Both the position numbers and the translations under genes were made by a program. From Methanomassiliicoccaceae archaeon (lineage in GTDB: Archaea; Thermoplasmatota; Thermoplasmata; Methanomassiliicoccales; Methanomethylophilaceae): DNA of 51,123 nt. Within the stretch, counting starts at the first letter, position 1, and each line of letters opens with the position of its first letter. Below, piece after piece: positions 1 through 7,412 of this stretch. The notes under the pieces were generated by a model. It was given only the letters and a program-made list of their open reading frames with translations. It had not been told where the DNA came from and did not search any database. Location of the stretch: assembly GCA_003550345.1 (NCBI GenBank), contig PUJZ01000004.1, positions 1-51,123 on the forward strand. The letters run 5' to 3'.

Positions 1-541
1 CGTAACGGTCCAGGGAGGATCGCATCCCGTCTATCGAGACGCGATTGGCCTCCTCGACCAGCTCCGAGCGCGACTCTCCCGGAGGGCTCTCCGCTGCCGC
101 CACCAGGAGCTGCATCGACACTGCCAACGCTCCCCCGCCCCTGAACGCAGGCTCCTGGTCCAAGGCCTCCTTCGCCCCCGCTGCACAGCGGGACTCAGCG
201 CTCCACAGGATGCGCTGGATATGGTCCGACGAACTCAGGCCTCTGGCGTCGGAGGCGAAGCGCAGGGCGCCATGCAGGTTCTCTCCGCCATGGAGCGCCA
301 CCGACATCAGCGCCATCAGCTCGGGGGCCTCCCTCTCCAAATCCTCCCTGGCATCTCTGGAACGCGGCGCCCTCATCAGGCCGAGCAGAACCAATGGAAG
401 AACGCCCGCCGCCGGCGCGAGCAAGAGCGCCGTCCTGGTCTCCAGCAGCAGAACGGCCGCCGCCATGAGAACGGCCGACGGCAGCAAGGCCGCCGCCGCC
501 TCCCCGGGCCCTATGGCGGTGGGCGATGCCTCAGAGGACAC
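1..541 (-). CDS. TadC/GspF-like secretion platform membrane protein (3'-truncated by window edge)
   Basis: The reading frame begins at a GTG that overlaps the end of the upstream ATPase gene by 11 nt and has a GGAGG just before it; it runs off the window. The visible 180 residues show two hydrophobic segments near the N-terminus (about residues 12-32 and 38-52), followed by a long soluble helical stretch with an E-APELMALM-SVALHGG pattern typical of the cytoplasmic GspF/TadC domain. Such proteins form the inner-membrane platform on which the TadA/GspE ATPase acts during assembly of type IV pilus-like filaments. The overlap with the ATPase gene supports translational coupling. Family identity rests on topology and context rather than a clear signature motif, and the C-terminal membrane segments lie outside the window. 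Confidence 0.7.
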   Translation of the reverse strand, partial: MSSEASPTAIGPGEAAAALLPSAVLMAAAVLLLETRTALLLAPAAGVLPLVLLGLMRAPRSRDAREDLEREAPELMALMSVALHGGENLHGALRFASDARGLSSSDHIQRILWSAESRCAAGAKEALDQEPAFRGGGALAVSMQLLVAAAESPPGESRSELVEEANRVSIDGMRSSLDRY

Positions 542-2174
542 CCGACCTCCTGCGGTACAGCTCCGCGAACGATGAGACCACCTCCTCAGCGCACAGCCTG
601 CCGGCGCCCATGGCGCTGGAGAGGTGATCGTTGGCCATGCGGACCCAATGGGGCGACAGGGGGCCGTCGCCGACGGCGCCCGCATCGCTGAGGAAGGCCC
701 TCATCCCCCTCCTCGCCTCCAGGTTCTCCATCACCTCGTCGGCGCCCATCTCCCAGGCGGCGGCTATCCTCCCCACGGTGCGGCTGTCGGCGAGTCCGCG
801 GGACCACCGGCCGTCCTCCAGCAGGGGTCGGAACTCCCCGGGCTCCTCCCCGGTCTCGGCCAGCTCCTTCACCCGGCGGCGCATCCTCTGCGTCCCCCGC
901 GGGCGGCTCAGGGACATGCATAGCAGCACATCGGTGGCCATGAAGGCCTCGGGGCTGACGCCGAGGTCGTGCACCACCCGCTCATACACCGAGGATGCGG
1001 ACTCCCCGTGCATAGTGCCCATGACGGCGCTCCCCGCTCTCCCGGTTCGCATGCCCTCGTAGAGGGTTCTGACCTCCTCGCCCCTGACCTCGCCCACGAC
1101 CAGAGCCGACTCCCCCATCCTCAGCGAGACGCGCAGCGCCTCCCGGGCATGGACGCCGCGGTCGCCCCCCCGGCCGTCGGCGAGCATCGACTGCACCTTG
1201 TAGCCCGAGGACTGCATGGCGTCGACGGGAAGCTCGCGGGTGTCCTCCAGGACGAGCAGCCGCTGCGACAGAGGGAACTCGAACATCGCCGCCGCCAGGA
1301 CCGAGCTCTTCCCCGCCCCGCGCGGCCCGCACACCATCATCGTCGACCTGCCGTCCACCAACAGCGACAACAGGGCCGCGGCCTCGGCGTCCATGGTGCC
1401 GTTGCGGACCATCATGGTCAGTGTCCAGGGGCGGGAGGAGTGCCGCCGTAGCGAGAGGGCGGTGCCGGCGGGGCTGAGCGGCCTCCCCACCACCGTCGCC
1501 CTGGCACCGCTTAGGCCCATGTCGCACTCCATCATGGGCTGGGCCTCGGAGAACACGAGCCCTGAAGCCTGGCACAGACGGGAGACCACGTGCCCCATCT
1601 CGGTCTCCTCCAGAAGTATGTTGCTGCGGCATCTCACCACGGAGTTGAATCCGCCGACCCCGTTGACCGTGACGTGCACGCGGTTGCGGCCGCAGGGCGC
1701 GTCCACGTAGACGTCCTCTACATGAGGGTCCTCCAGCAGCGCCTCCAGTATGCCATACCCCACCGTGTAGCGCACCGCCAGCCGGCATATCTTCTCCTCT
1801 TCCTTCACATCCATCGAGGCGCCGGGAGGCATCGACGCCCGCGCCCGGGAGAGCATGTAGCCCCTGTCCGCCTCCGTCCCGGGGGGCGGCGTTTCCGTCT
1901 TCAATGAGCTCAGCACATGATCGAGGACGGACGACTCCTCCGCGCTGAGGCGGTACTCGTGGGGATGCAGCACATAATCCACCTGTCCGTCGGAGGAGTT
2001 CCGTATGCTCACCCTCCCTCCTTCGGTCATATACGAGTCGACCTCCTCGCCCACTCCTGCCCCCAGTATCCAGGCCGCCGAGAACGAGGGCTTCTCCCTC
2101 GAGTTCCGAGCCACGAGCCTCTCCAGGCTCTCCGCGATCCCGTTAGGGGCCCTCCTCCTCTGAAGCACCTTCAT
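531..2174 (-). CDS. TadA/VirB11-type secretion ATPase
   Basis: A 547-residue ATPase of the type II/IV secretion and pilus-assembly family. The C-terminal half has a Walker A (CGPRGAGKSS, about residues 282-291), an Asp box (LEDTRE, about 309-314), a Walker B region (ALVVGEVRGEE, about 357-367) and a His box (GTMHGES, about 386-392). The N-terminal half carries the usual RYTVGYG-LE-LLEDP-VEDV segment about 130-155. It probably drives filament assembly through the downstream TadC-like platform protein. I chose ATG 2174 because it follows the stop of the Cys-rich gene (2179) with a GGGGTGAT ribosome site; the frame is open further upstream, but that extension (80 residues, Arg/Pro-rich) overlaps the preceding gene and looks non-coding. 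Confidence in the family is high; the secreted substrate is unknown. Confidence 0.9.
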   Translation of the reverse strand: MKVLQRRRAPNGIAESLERLVARNSREKPSFSAAWILGAGVGEEVDSYMTEGGRVSIRNSSDGQVDYVLHPHEYRLSAEESSVLDHVLSSLKTETPPPGTEADRGYMLSRARASMPPGASMDVKEEEKICRLAVRYTVGYGILEALLEDPHVEDVYVDAPCGRNRVHVTVNGVGGFNSVVRCRSNILLEETEMGHVVSRLCQASGLVFSEAQPMMECDMGLSGARATVVGRPLSPAGTALSLRRHSSRPWTLTMMVRNGTMDAEAAALLSLLVDGRSTMMVCGPRGAGKSSVLAAAMFEFPLSQRLLVLEDTRELPVDAMQSSGYKVQSMLADGRGGDRGVHAREALRVSLRMGESALVVGEVRGEEVRTLYEGMRTGRAGSAVMGTMHGESASSVYERVVHDLGVSPEAFMATDVLLCMSLSRPRGTQRMRRRVKELAETGEEPGEFRPLLEDGRWSRGLADSRTVGRIAAAWEMGADEVMENLEARRGMRAFLSDAGAVGDGPLSPHWVRMANDHLSSAMGAGRLCAEEVVSSFAELYRRRSGVL

Positions 2175-2178
2175 CCCA

Positions 2179-2697
2179 TCACCCCGTAGCCCCGAACGCC
2201 AGGGTCCGGGCGCGCTCAGCGGCGGAACGGTGCAGGCCGCGAGCGCGCTCGTAAGCGGCGGAAACATCCGTGATGCATCGGGCGCAGCGCCTCCTGCTCT
2301 TCTCAGGCGGCGTCGGTTCGGGAGGCAGCTCCGGGAAGGCCGCTCTCGCTCTGCGCAGGACCTCCTGGGGCGATGACGGGCAGCCCTGGCAATGCCTGCG
2401 CCGGGGCCCTTCAAGGCCTTCGAACACGGCCAGCACCAGGGAGAGCTCCTTCAGCACCAGGACGGCATCGCCGCGGAGGGCGCGGTCGACGCCGCGGCGC
2501 ATAACGACCGACTCGGCCCCATGCCTTCCGTCCAGGCTCTCTGCGGCGCATAGCAGGCAGGGCACGCTCGAGGGCACGGCATCTCCATGGCACCCCTCGC
2601 AATCGATCATCAAGGCCGTCCCTTGGCCCCTGCAGCGCGCCCTCTCCACCCCGCGGCGGCCCATCAACCGTCCCATGGCCATCATCAGCCCCCGCAT
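2179..2697 (-). CDS. Cys-rich putative zinc-binding protein upstream of the secretion ATPase
   Basis: I do not recognise this protein. It has four CxxC pairs, counted from the longest start: C33/C36, C47/C50, C103/C106 and C138/C141. That is enough for two zinc ribbons or one large split one. No membrane segment or signal peptide is evident. It stops 5 nt before the start of the TadA-like ATPase gene, so the two are probably co-transcribed and it may be an accessory factor of the pilus/secretion machine (inference). The start is uncertain. A TTTAAA box lies only 3 nt before the first ATG, so if that is the TATA box the leaderless start would be one of the internal Met codons near 2682 or 2676. 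Confidence 0.6.
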   Translation of the reverse strand: MRGLMMAMGRLMGRRGVERARCRGQGTALMIDCEGCHGDAVPSSVPCLLCAAESLDGRHGAESVVMRRGVDRALRGDAVLVLKELSLVLAVFEGLEGPRRRHCQGCPSSPQEVLRRARAAFPELPPEPTPPEKSRRRCARCITDVSAAYERARGLHRSAAERARTLAFGATG

Positions 2698-2741
2698 GGT
2701 TTAAACCTCGATGGGCTGGATGCAGGCTGCCTGCGATACGG

Positions 2742-2747
2742 TTAATA
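2742..2747 (+). promoter_or_regulatory. TATA-like box of the U32 gene
   Basis: TTAATA centred about 25 nt upstream of the GTG at 2770, with no Shine-Dalgarno sequence between them. This is the spacing expected for a leaderless archaeal transcript. Confidence 0.5.
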
Positions 2748-2769
2748 GGCGCCCCCCCGTTGCGGTGTC

Positions 2770-4656
2770 GTGGAGCTTCTTCTGCCCGCCGGATCCCCGG
2801 AATCATTGGCCGCCGCCATCGCCGGCGGCGCAGACGCGGTCTACATGGGCGGACGCCGTTTCGGCGCCCGTGCCCAAGCGGCCAATTTCAGCGATGGGCA
2901 GCTCCGCTCCGCCATCGAGGCCCTCCATTCACGGGGGTTGAAGGGGTATGTGACTGTGAACACCCTCATAAAGGACGCGGAGATGGGCGACGCCCTCTCC
3001 TACGTTTCCTTCTTGGAGGAGATAGGCGTCGACGCCGTCATAATCCAGGACAAGGGCCTCCTCCAGGAGCTGCAGGGGTTCTCGGTCCCGTTGCACGCCT
3101 CCACGCAGATGGGCATCCACAACCCTGAAGGGGTGGGATGGGCCCAGGACAACCGGATCTCCAGGGTGATATTGGCCAGGGAGCTCACCCTGGAGGAGAT
3201 ATCGTCGATATCATCGAGCACCGGCATGGAGCTGGAGGTCTTCGTCCACGGGGCCCTCTGCTATTCAGTGTCCGGGCAATGCCTCTTCTCCAGCATGCTC
3301 GGCGGGCGCAGCGGCAACCGCGGCTCCTGCGCCCAGCCCTGCCGCAAGCGCTACCGCCTCGGCGAAGAGGAGGGGCATCTCCTCAGCACCGCTGACCTCG
3401 AATGCCTCGAGCTCCTCCCCCGTCTGCGCGACGCCGGCGTCGCCTCCGTAAAGGTGGAGGGCAGGATGAGGTCGCCCCTCTATGTGAACCTGGCGGCGAG
3501 GGCGTACTCGGCAGCCATCCGGAGGATGGATGCCGGCGGGCCGGTGGCGGACAGCAGGGACCTGGAGCTGCTGAGGGCGGCCTTCAACCGCGGACACGGC
3601 CCTGGCCATCTCCTGGGAGGGGAGGTGCGCAACACCGAACACGCCGACCATCGCGGGCTGTTCATGGGCACCCACCGTTTCGTGGACGGCGCCGCCCGCA
3701 TCGAGGGCCTGCGCCCCGGCGACGGCATAACGCTGTTCCGCGGCGGCAAGGCGGGAGGCTTCAGCGTCGAAGGTCCGGACGCGAGGGCCCCCTTCCCCCT
3801 TGAGGACGGGGACTATGACGTGCACAGGACGCACGATGCCGAGTTCAGCAGCATCCTCGCATCCTTGCCAACGATAGAGCTCGAGGACGCCCCCGTCCGC
3901 CTTCCGCGGAGGCGGCCGGCAGCCGCGCCGTCCGAGCGGGCGCCCCGCAGGGGCGAGCTATCAATGTATCTCAGCTCCTTGCGGTCGCTGGATGCGGTGA
4001 TCGACATCTGCGACCGGGTCTACTTCGAGCACAACCGCCACCAGCCGGAGGCGGCGGAGGCCTGCGCCGCGGCAGGGAAGGAGTGCGTCACCATAATGCC
4101 GAGGTTCACTCCCGAGGTGCCGGAGATGCCCCCCGGGCCAGTGATGGTGCATGACCCCGGTCAGGCCCGCAGGCATGTTGGCAGGGCCATATACGGGTCC
4201 CATCATCTGAACATGTTCAACGGGAGCTTCCCCTCTGAGGCATATCAGCAGACAGTCTCCCCCGAGCTCTCCGCCGATGAGATCGGACCGCTGCTGAAGC
4301 GTTATCATGGGAGGGCGGAGGTGATGGTGTTCGGCCGCATCGAGCTGATGGTTGCCCGCGACCCCGGCCTGCCCGAGGGGACGCTGGTGGACGGCAAGGG
4401 GTTCCGCTTCCCGGTCAACGTCTCCCATGGCAGCGCCAGGATCCTGAACTCCGCCGACCTGGTCCTGCTGGAGCAGCTCGAGGACCTGGACAGGATGGGC
4501 GTCGATTCCCACGGCATCGACCTGCGCCGACGCCCCCACGATCTCTGCCGCAAGGTGGCGGAGATATTCTCGCAGCGGGACCTGGACCGCCGCCGCGAGC
4601 TGCGCAGGCTCTGCGGCAAGGTCACCTATGGGCACCATCTCCGTGGAGTAGCATAG
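2770..4656 (+). CDS. Peptidase family U32 protein (RlhA/YdcP-like)
   Basis: A 628-residue member of the U32 collagenase-like family. The N-terminus (ELLLPAGSPESLAAAIAGGADAVY) and the blocks VNTLI, QDKGLL, HASTQMGIHN, ELTLEEI and VKVEGRMRSPLYV are classic U32 landmarks. The Cys-containing segment SGQCLFSSML-GGRSGNRGSCAQPCRK at about 180-205 is the usual cluster-binding-type cysteine region of the family. Characterised bacterial relatives (RlhA, TrhP, UbiU/V) modify RNA or hydroxylate ubiquinone precursors rather than acting as simple peptidases, so an RNA hydroxylation role is possible but not shown. It starts at a leaderless GTG. It sits between the pilus ATPase genes and the two pilin-like genes but is probably functionally unrelated to them. 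Confidence 0.88.
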   Translation: MELLLPAGSPESLAAAIAGGADAVYMGGRRFGARAQAANFSDGQLRSAIEALHSRGLKGYVTVNTLIKDAEMGDALSYVSFLEEIGVDAVIIQDKGLLQELQGFSVPLHASTQMGIHNPEGVGWAQDNRISRVILARELTLEEISSISSSTGMELEVFVHGALCYSVSGQCLFSSMLGGRSGNRGSCAQPCRKRYRLGEEEGHLLSTADLECLELLPRLRDAGVASVKVEGRMRSPLYVNLAARAYSAAIRRMDAGGPVADSRDLELLRAAFNRGHGPGHLLGGEVRNTEHADHRGLFMGTHRFVDGAARIEGLRPGDGITLFRGGKAGGFSVEGPDARAPFPLEDGDYDVHRTHDAEFSSILASLPTIELEDAPVRLPRRRPAAAPSERAPRRGELSMYLSSLRSLDAVIDICDRVYFEHNRHQPEAAEACAAAGKECVTIMPRFTPEVPEMPPGPVMVHDPGQARRHVGRAIYGSHHLNMFNGSFPSEAYQQTVSPELSADEIGPLLKRYHGRAEVMVFGRIELMVARDPGLPEGTLVDGKGFRFPVNVSHGSARILNSADLVLLEQLEDLDRMGVDSHGIDLRRRPHDLCRKVAEIFSQRDLDRRRELRRLCGKVTYGHHLRGVA

Positions 4657-4700
4657 ATGCAGGCGACCCGTTGAATTAGCGCCGCCCTGCTCCTCCCACC

Positions 4701-5099
4701 ATGGTTCCGGGCAATGCCGCCGAGGCCGGCTTCGTGGGGGCGATGGCCGCCGTGCTCGTCATATCGGCGGGAACCCTGCTGTTCGTCCAGGGCATCGCGT
4801 CCGAGGACCGGACGGAGGATCGGCCCTGCCCCCTGGGGGCGGTGGAAGGGCTCGAGCTGTCCCATTTCCCCTCTGCCCTGGAGCTCGAGGCATGGATGAA
4901 CGAGACCATGCGCGATCAGGGATGGAACGCCCTTGGCATCGAGCTCAGGCCGCTGCTTCCGTTCGGGGAGAGGCTGGTTTTGCTTGTGGGGGATCCATCG
5001 GGGACGCCGAGGGGCGGAGTGGGGAAGGTGATGCTCAGCAGCGACAACGGCGAGGCCCTGCCCTACTCGTTGACCGTGAGGGTGTGGGAGGATGGATGA
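4701..5099 (+). CDS. Single-span pilin-like/TadE-like membrane-anchored protein
   Basis: A 132-residue protein with one N-terminal hydrophobic segment (about residues 10-32) preceded by a very short polar start (MVPGNAAEAGF), then an acidic extracytoplasmic domain. A Gly followed by a Glu shortly before the hydrophobic stretch resembles class III (prepilin) signals, though not perfectly. It overlaps the next gene, of similar architecture, by 8 nt. The nearby TadA/TadC-like genes make a minor pilin or pseudopilin role plausible; this is inference. A TTGAATTA box lies about 25 nt upstream of the ATG, consistent with leaderless transcription. Confidence 0.6.
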   Translation: MVPGNAAEAGFVGAMAAVLVISAGTLLFVQGIASEDRTEDRPCPLGAVEGLELSHFPSALELEAWMNETMRDQGWNALGIELRPLLPFGERLVLLVGDPSGTPRGGVGKVMLSSDNGEALPYSLTVRVWEDG

Positions 5100-5538
5100 C
5101 CGTCGCGGCATAGCCAACATGGCCGATGCGGCCGTTTTCCTCATCATAATGGCGGCGGTGGGGGCGATGATCTTCGTCGCGCCCGTCCCGCAGCCCCAAG
5201 TGCCGGACGCGGAGTCCGCCCACGGCATTCTGGTCTCGACCGAGCTGCGGATAGACCGTGTCAGCCCGGAAGGGTACGGGGTGCTGCCTCTGCATGATAT
5301 GCTCCTCCTCTCCCATATGCGGGGCGGCGAGGCATGGAACCGCAGCCTGGCGTTGACCGAATCGCTCCTCCATGAGCTGACCCCGCCCGGCCATCAGGCA
5401 TCATGGGCGATAGCATGCGCCGGTCACGAGGTGGAGGCGGGGTGCAGCGCCCCCGGCGGGACGGTCAGCGTGCGCCATGTGCCCTCATCGGCATTGGGGG
5501 AGGAGGCGGTGCTCACCTTGAGGATATCGAGGGCCTAA
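5092..5538 (+). CDS. Second pilin-like membrane-anchored protein
   Basis: A 148-residue protein starting MDDRRGIANMADAAVF, with a single hydrophobic segment at about residues 12-30 and a soluble remainder containing a Cys pair (about 110 and 118) that could form a disulfide outside the cell. It overlaps the 3' end of the preceding pilin-like gene by 8 nt, so the two are translationally coupled. Its stop codon overlaps the stop of the convergent apgM gene. I infer a second minor pilin or pseudopilin of the neighbouring Tad-like system; no specific family is recognised. Confidence 0.6.
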   Translation: MDDRRGIANMADAAVFLIIMAAVGAMIFVAPVPQPQVPDAESAHGILVSTELRIDRVSPEGYGVLPLHDMLLLSHMRGGEAWNRSLALTESLLHELTPPGHQASWAIACAGHEVEAGCSAPGGTVSVRHVPSSALGEEAVLTLRISRA

Positions 5539-6782
5539 GCCCCGAACTTCTCCGACCGGTTGGCGAGGTCCATTAGTATGGGCATGAGGTCCTTCCCCCT
5601 TATCCTGCCCAGCCTGCCCTTGGCGCAAGAGGCCTCGTCGTACCCTTCGGTGCCGTCCCGGACAACGTGCCGGGAGTGTATGGTCAGCGGAACCGGGTCC
5701 CCGGAGTGGTCCCCCACGGACACCGGGGTGCTGTGGTCGGCGGTCAGGGCCATGACAACGTCCTCAGGGAGCCGCTCGCGGATGAGGGCGAACATGCGGT
5801 CGATCCTCTCGATGACCTCGACCTTCTGGTCAGGGAGGCTGTCGTGGCCGCTGATGTCGGCGGCCTTGACGTTCAGCATCACGAAGTCATGCTCCTCGAG
5901 CGCCTCCAGGGCGATCTCCGCCTTGCGCTCCATGTCGGTGGAGAGGCCGCCGGTGCAGCAGTCCGGGAGCTCGAGCACATCCAGGCCGCAGACCTTGCAT
6001 ATGCCCCTGATCATGCCCACCCCGGCGACGCAGGCGGCGCTCATGCCCGTCCTCTGAGGGAAGGGCACGATGTCGGGGAAGGCTCCGGCCCCCCGGGGCA
6101 GCAGTATGTTGGCCGGGGGTTTACCCTCCGCCCTCCTGGCCTCGTTGACAGGATGGCCATCGAGGATCTCGTGGCTCCTCCTCACGAACCTGTTCACCGT
6201 CATGGCGGTGAACTCCGCCTCCGGCGCCAGAGGCTTCGATTCCCATACCGGCCCCAGCTCATGGGGGTCGACGTCGCTCACCTCGGGGCTCAGCCCCTGG
6301 CCGCGCAGTATCAGGGCGGCCCGGTGCTCGGTGCCCTTGGCGACGATGGCCTCCACGCCGCTGAACTCCAGGGACTGGAGGGCCTCCAGCAGCTCATCGG
6401 TCTCCGGCTCGGCGATCCTCCCCGCCCGGCGGTCGATGACGTTCATGCCCTCGTCGACGGTGGCGAAGTTGCAGCGGAACGCCACGTCCCCCTTCTTCCC
6501 TACCAGGCCGATGCCGGCGGCCTCGAAGGGCCCCCGGCCGGCGTAGACCTCGTAAGGGTCGTAGCCCAGAAGGGCGAGGTGGGCGGTGTCGCTGCCCGGC
6601 CTGACGCCAGGGGCTATGACGTCCATTATCCCGGAGGAGCCGTTGCGGGCGAACCAGTCGAGATTGGGGGTCCTGGCCTTCTGCAGCGGCGTGCGGGCGG
6701 AGAACTCCGGCACCGCCCGGTCGCCGAGGCCGTCCATCACCACCATCAGCACCCTGCCCTTGGCCGCCATGCGATCACTCAC
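5535..6782 (-). CDS. apgM: 2,3-bisphosphoglycerate-independent phosphoglycerate mutase, archaeal type
   Basis: This 415-residue protein interconverts 3- and 2-phosphoglycerate in glycolysis/gluconeogenesis. It belongs to the alkaline-phosphatase superfamily: the metal-binding MDGLGDR is at about residues 16-22, the catalytic Ser lies in RPGSDTAHLALLGYDP (Ser about 64), and the C-terminal metal ligands fall in SGHDS and TADHSTP. The length matches archaeal ApgM. The GTG start at 6782 overlaps the stop of the upstream flavoprotein gene, giving a coupled two-gene operon; an ATG four codons later is the alternative. ApgM in archaea is the usual partner of enolase, so this is a housekeeping gene. 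Confidence 0.95.
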   Translation of the reverse strand: MSDRMAAKGRVLMVVMDGLGDRAVPEFSARTPLQKARTPNLDWFARNGSSGIMDVIAPGVRPGSDTAHLALLGYDPYEVYAGRGPFEAAGIGLVGKKGDVAFRCNFATVDEGMNVIDRRAGRIAEPETDELLEALQSLEFSGVEAIVAKGTEHRAALILRGQGLSPEVSDVDPHELGPVWESKPLAPEAEFTAMTVNRFVRRSHEILDGHPVNEARRAEGKPPANILLPRGAGAFPDIVPFPQRTGMSAACVAGVGMIRGICKVCGLDVLELPDCCTGGLSTDMERKAEIALEALEEHDFVMLNVKAADISGHDSLPDQKVEVIERIDRMFALIRERLPEDVVMALTADHSTPVSVGDHSGDPVPLTIHSRHVVRDGTEGYDEASCAKGRLGRIRGKDLMPILMDLANRSEKFGA

Positions 6783-7359
6783 CGGTCCTCTTCAGCAGCC
6801 AGGCGATGTTCTCCCCCAGGCGGCGCATGGTGGCCATGCCCTCCTCGTCGTCGGCGTGGTCGCCGGGCGCCTTGCCAACCCCCATGCTCCAATAGGTCGA
6901 GCCCGCCACGAACATGTCGGATATGGTGAAGAAATGGGTTATGCTGTCGAGGGCGTTAAGCGCCCCGGAGCGGCGGTGGACGGCGACGCCCGCCCCCACC
7001 TTGCGGGAGAACATGTTGCCGTTGGAGCGCGAAACGAAACCGGCGCGGTCGATGAGGGCCTTGGCCTCGGCGGTGACATCGGCGAAGTAGGTGGGGGAGC
7101 CGATGATGATGGCGTCGGCGGCCTCCATCTTCGCGATGCAGCTGTTCACGATGTCATCGTCGAACTTGCAGAGCCCGTCCTTGCGCTCGCGGCAGACTCC
7201 GCAGGCCTGGCAGCCTCTGAGCAACCTGCCTCCCACCTGTACCGTCTCAGTCTCTATGCCTTCGGCGCGCAGGACTTCCATCACCGTGGCGATGAAGCCG
7301 GCGGTGTTCCCGTCCTCGCGGGGGCTGCAGTTGAACGCTACCGCTTTCATATCCATCAC
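6775..7359 (-). CDS. Iron-sulfur flavoprotein (NADPH-dependent FMN reductase family)
   Basis: A 194-residue flavodoxin-fold protein. The N-terminus has the FMN phosphate loop (NCSPREDGNT), followed by a compact cysteine motif CQACGVCRERKDGLC at about 50-64 that matches the CX2CX2CX(n)C cluster motif of archaeal iron-sulfur flavoproteins (Isf). GSPTYFADVTAEAK is the typical second FMN-contact block. Isf proteins carry electrons from ferredoxin and help detoxify oxygen or peroxide in methanogens. The first codon is GTG followed directly by ATG; a shared palindromic TATA box lies about 28 nt upstream, so a leaderless start within 7350-7359 is likely. It is co-transcribed with apgM. Confidence 0.88.
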   Translation of the reverse strand: MMDMKAVAFNCSPREDGNTAGFIATVMEVLRAEGIETETVQVGGRLLRGCQACGVCRERKDGLCKFDDDIVNSCIAKMEAADAIIIGSPTYFADVTAEAKALIDRAGFVSRSNGNMFSRKVGAGVAVHRRSGALNALDSITHFFTISDMFVAGSTYWSMGVGKAPGDHADDEEGMATMRRLGENIAWLLKRTGE

Positions 7360-7382
7360 TGCTCAACACAATAAGACCGCGA

Positions 7383-7394
7383 TTATATTATATC
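7383..7394. promoter_or_regulatory. Near-palindromic TATA element serving two divergent leaderless genes
   Basis: The AT-only core TTATATTATATC is almost symmetrical. It lies about 25-28 nt upstream of the GTG start of the flavoprotein gene on the minus strand and of the GTG start of the first histidine kinase on the plus strand. Neither gene has a Shine-Dalgarno sequence, so one TATA element may serve both directions. Confidence 0.55.
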
Positions 7395-7412
7395 TGTCCA
7401 TACCTCATTCGA

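Noticed and set aside
45-691. Two plus-strand frames at the window start
   Set aside because: Both are antisense to the platform and ATPase genes and are low-complexity Ser/Ala/Arg translations.
2175-2414. 80-codon N-terminal extension of the secretion ATPase
   Set aside because: It overlaps the Cys-rich gene in another frame and is Arg/Pro-rich without conservation-like features; ATG 2174 has a ribosome site.
5667-6929. 420-codon plus-strand open frame
   Set aside because: Antisense to apgM and the flavoprotein gene, both of which have intact family motifs.
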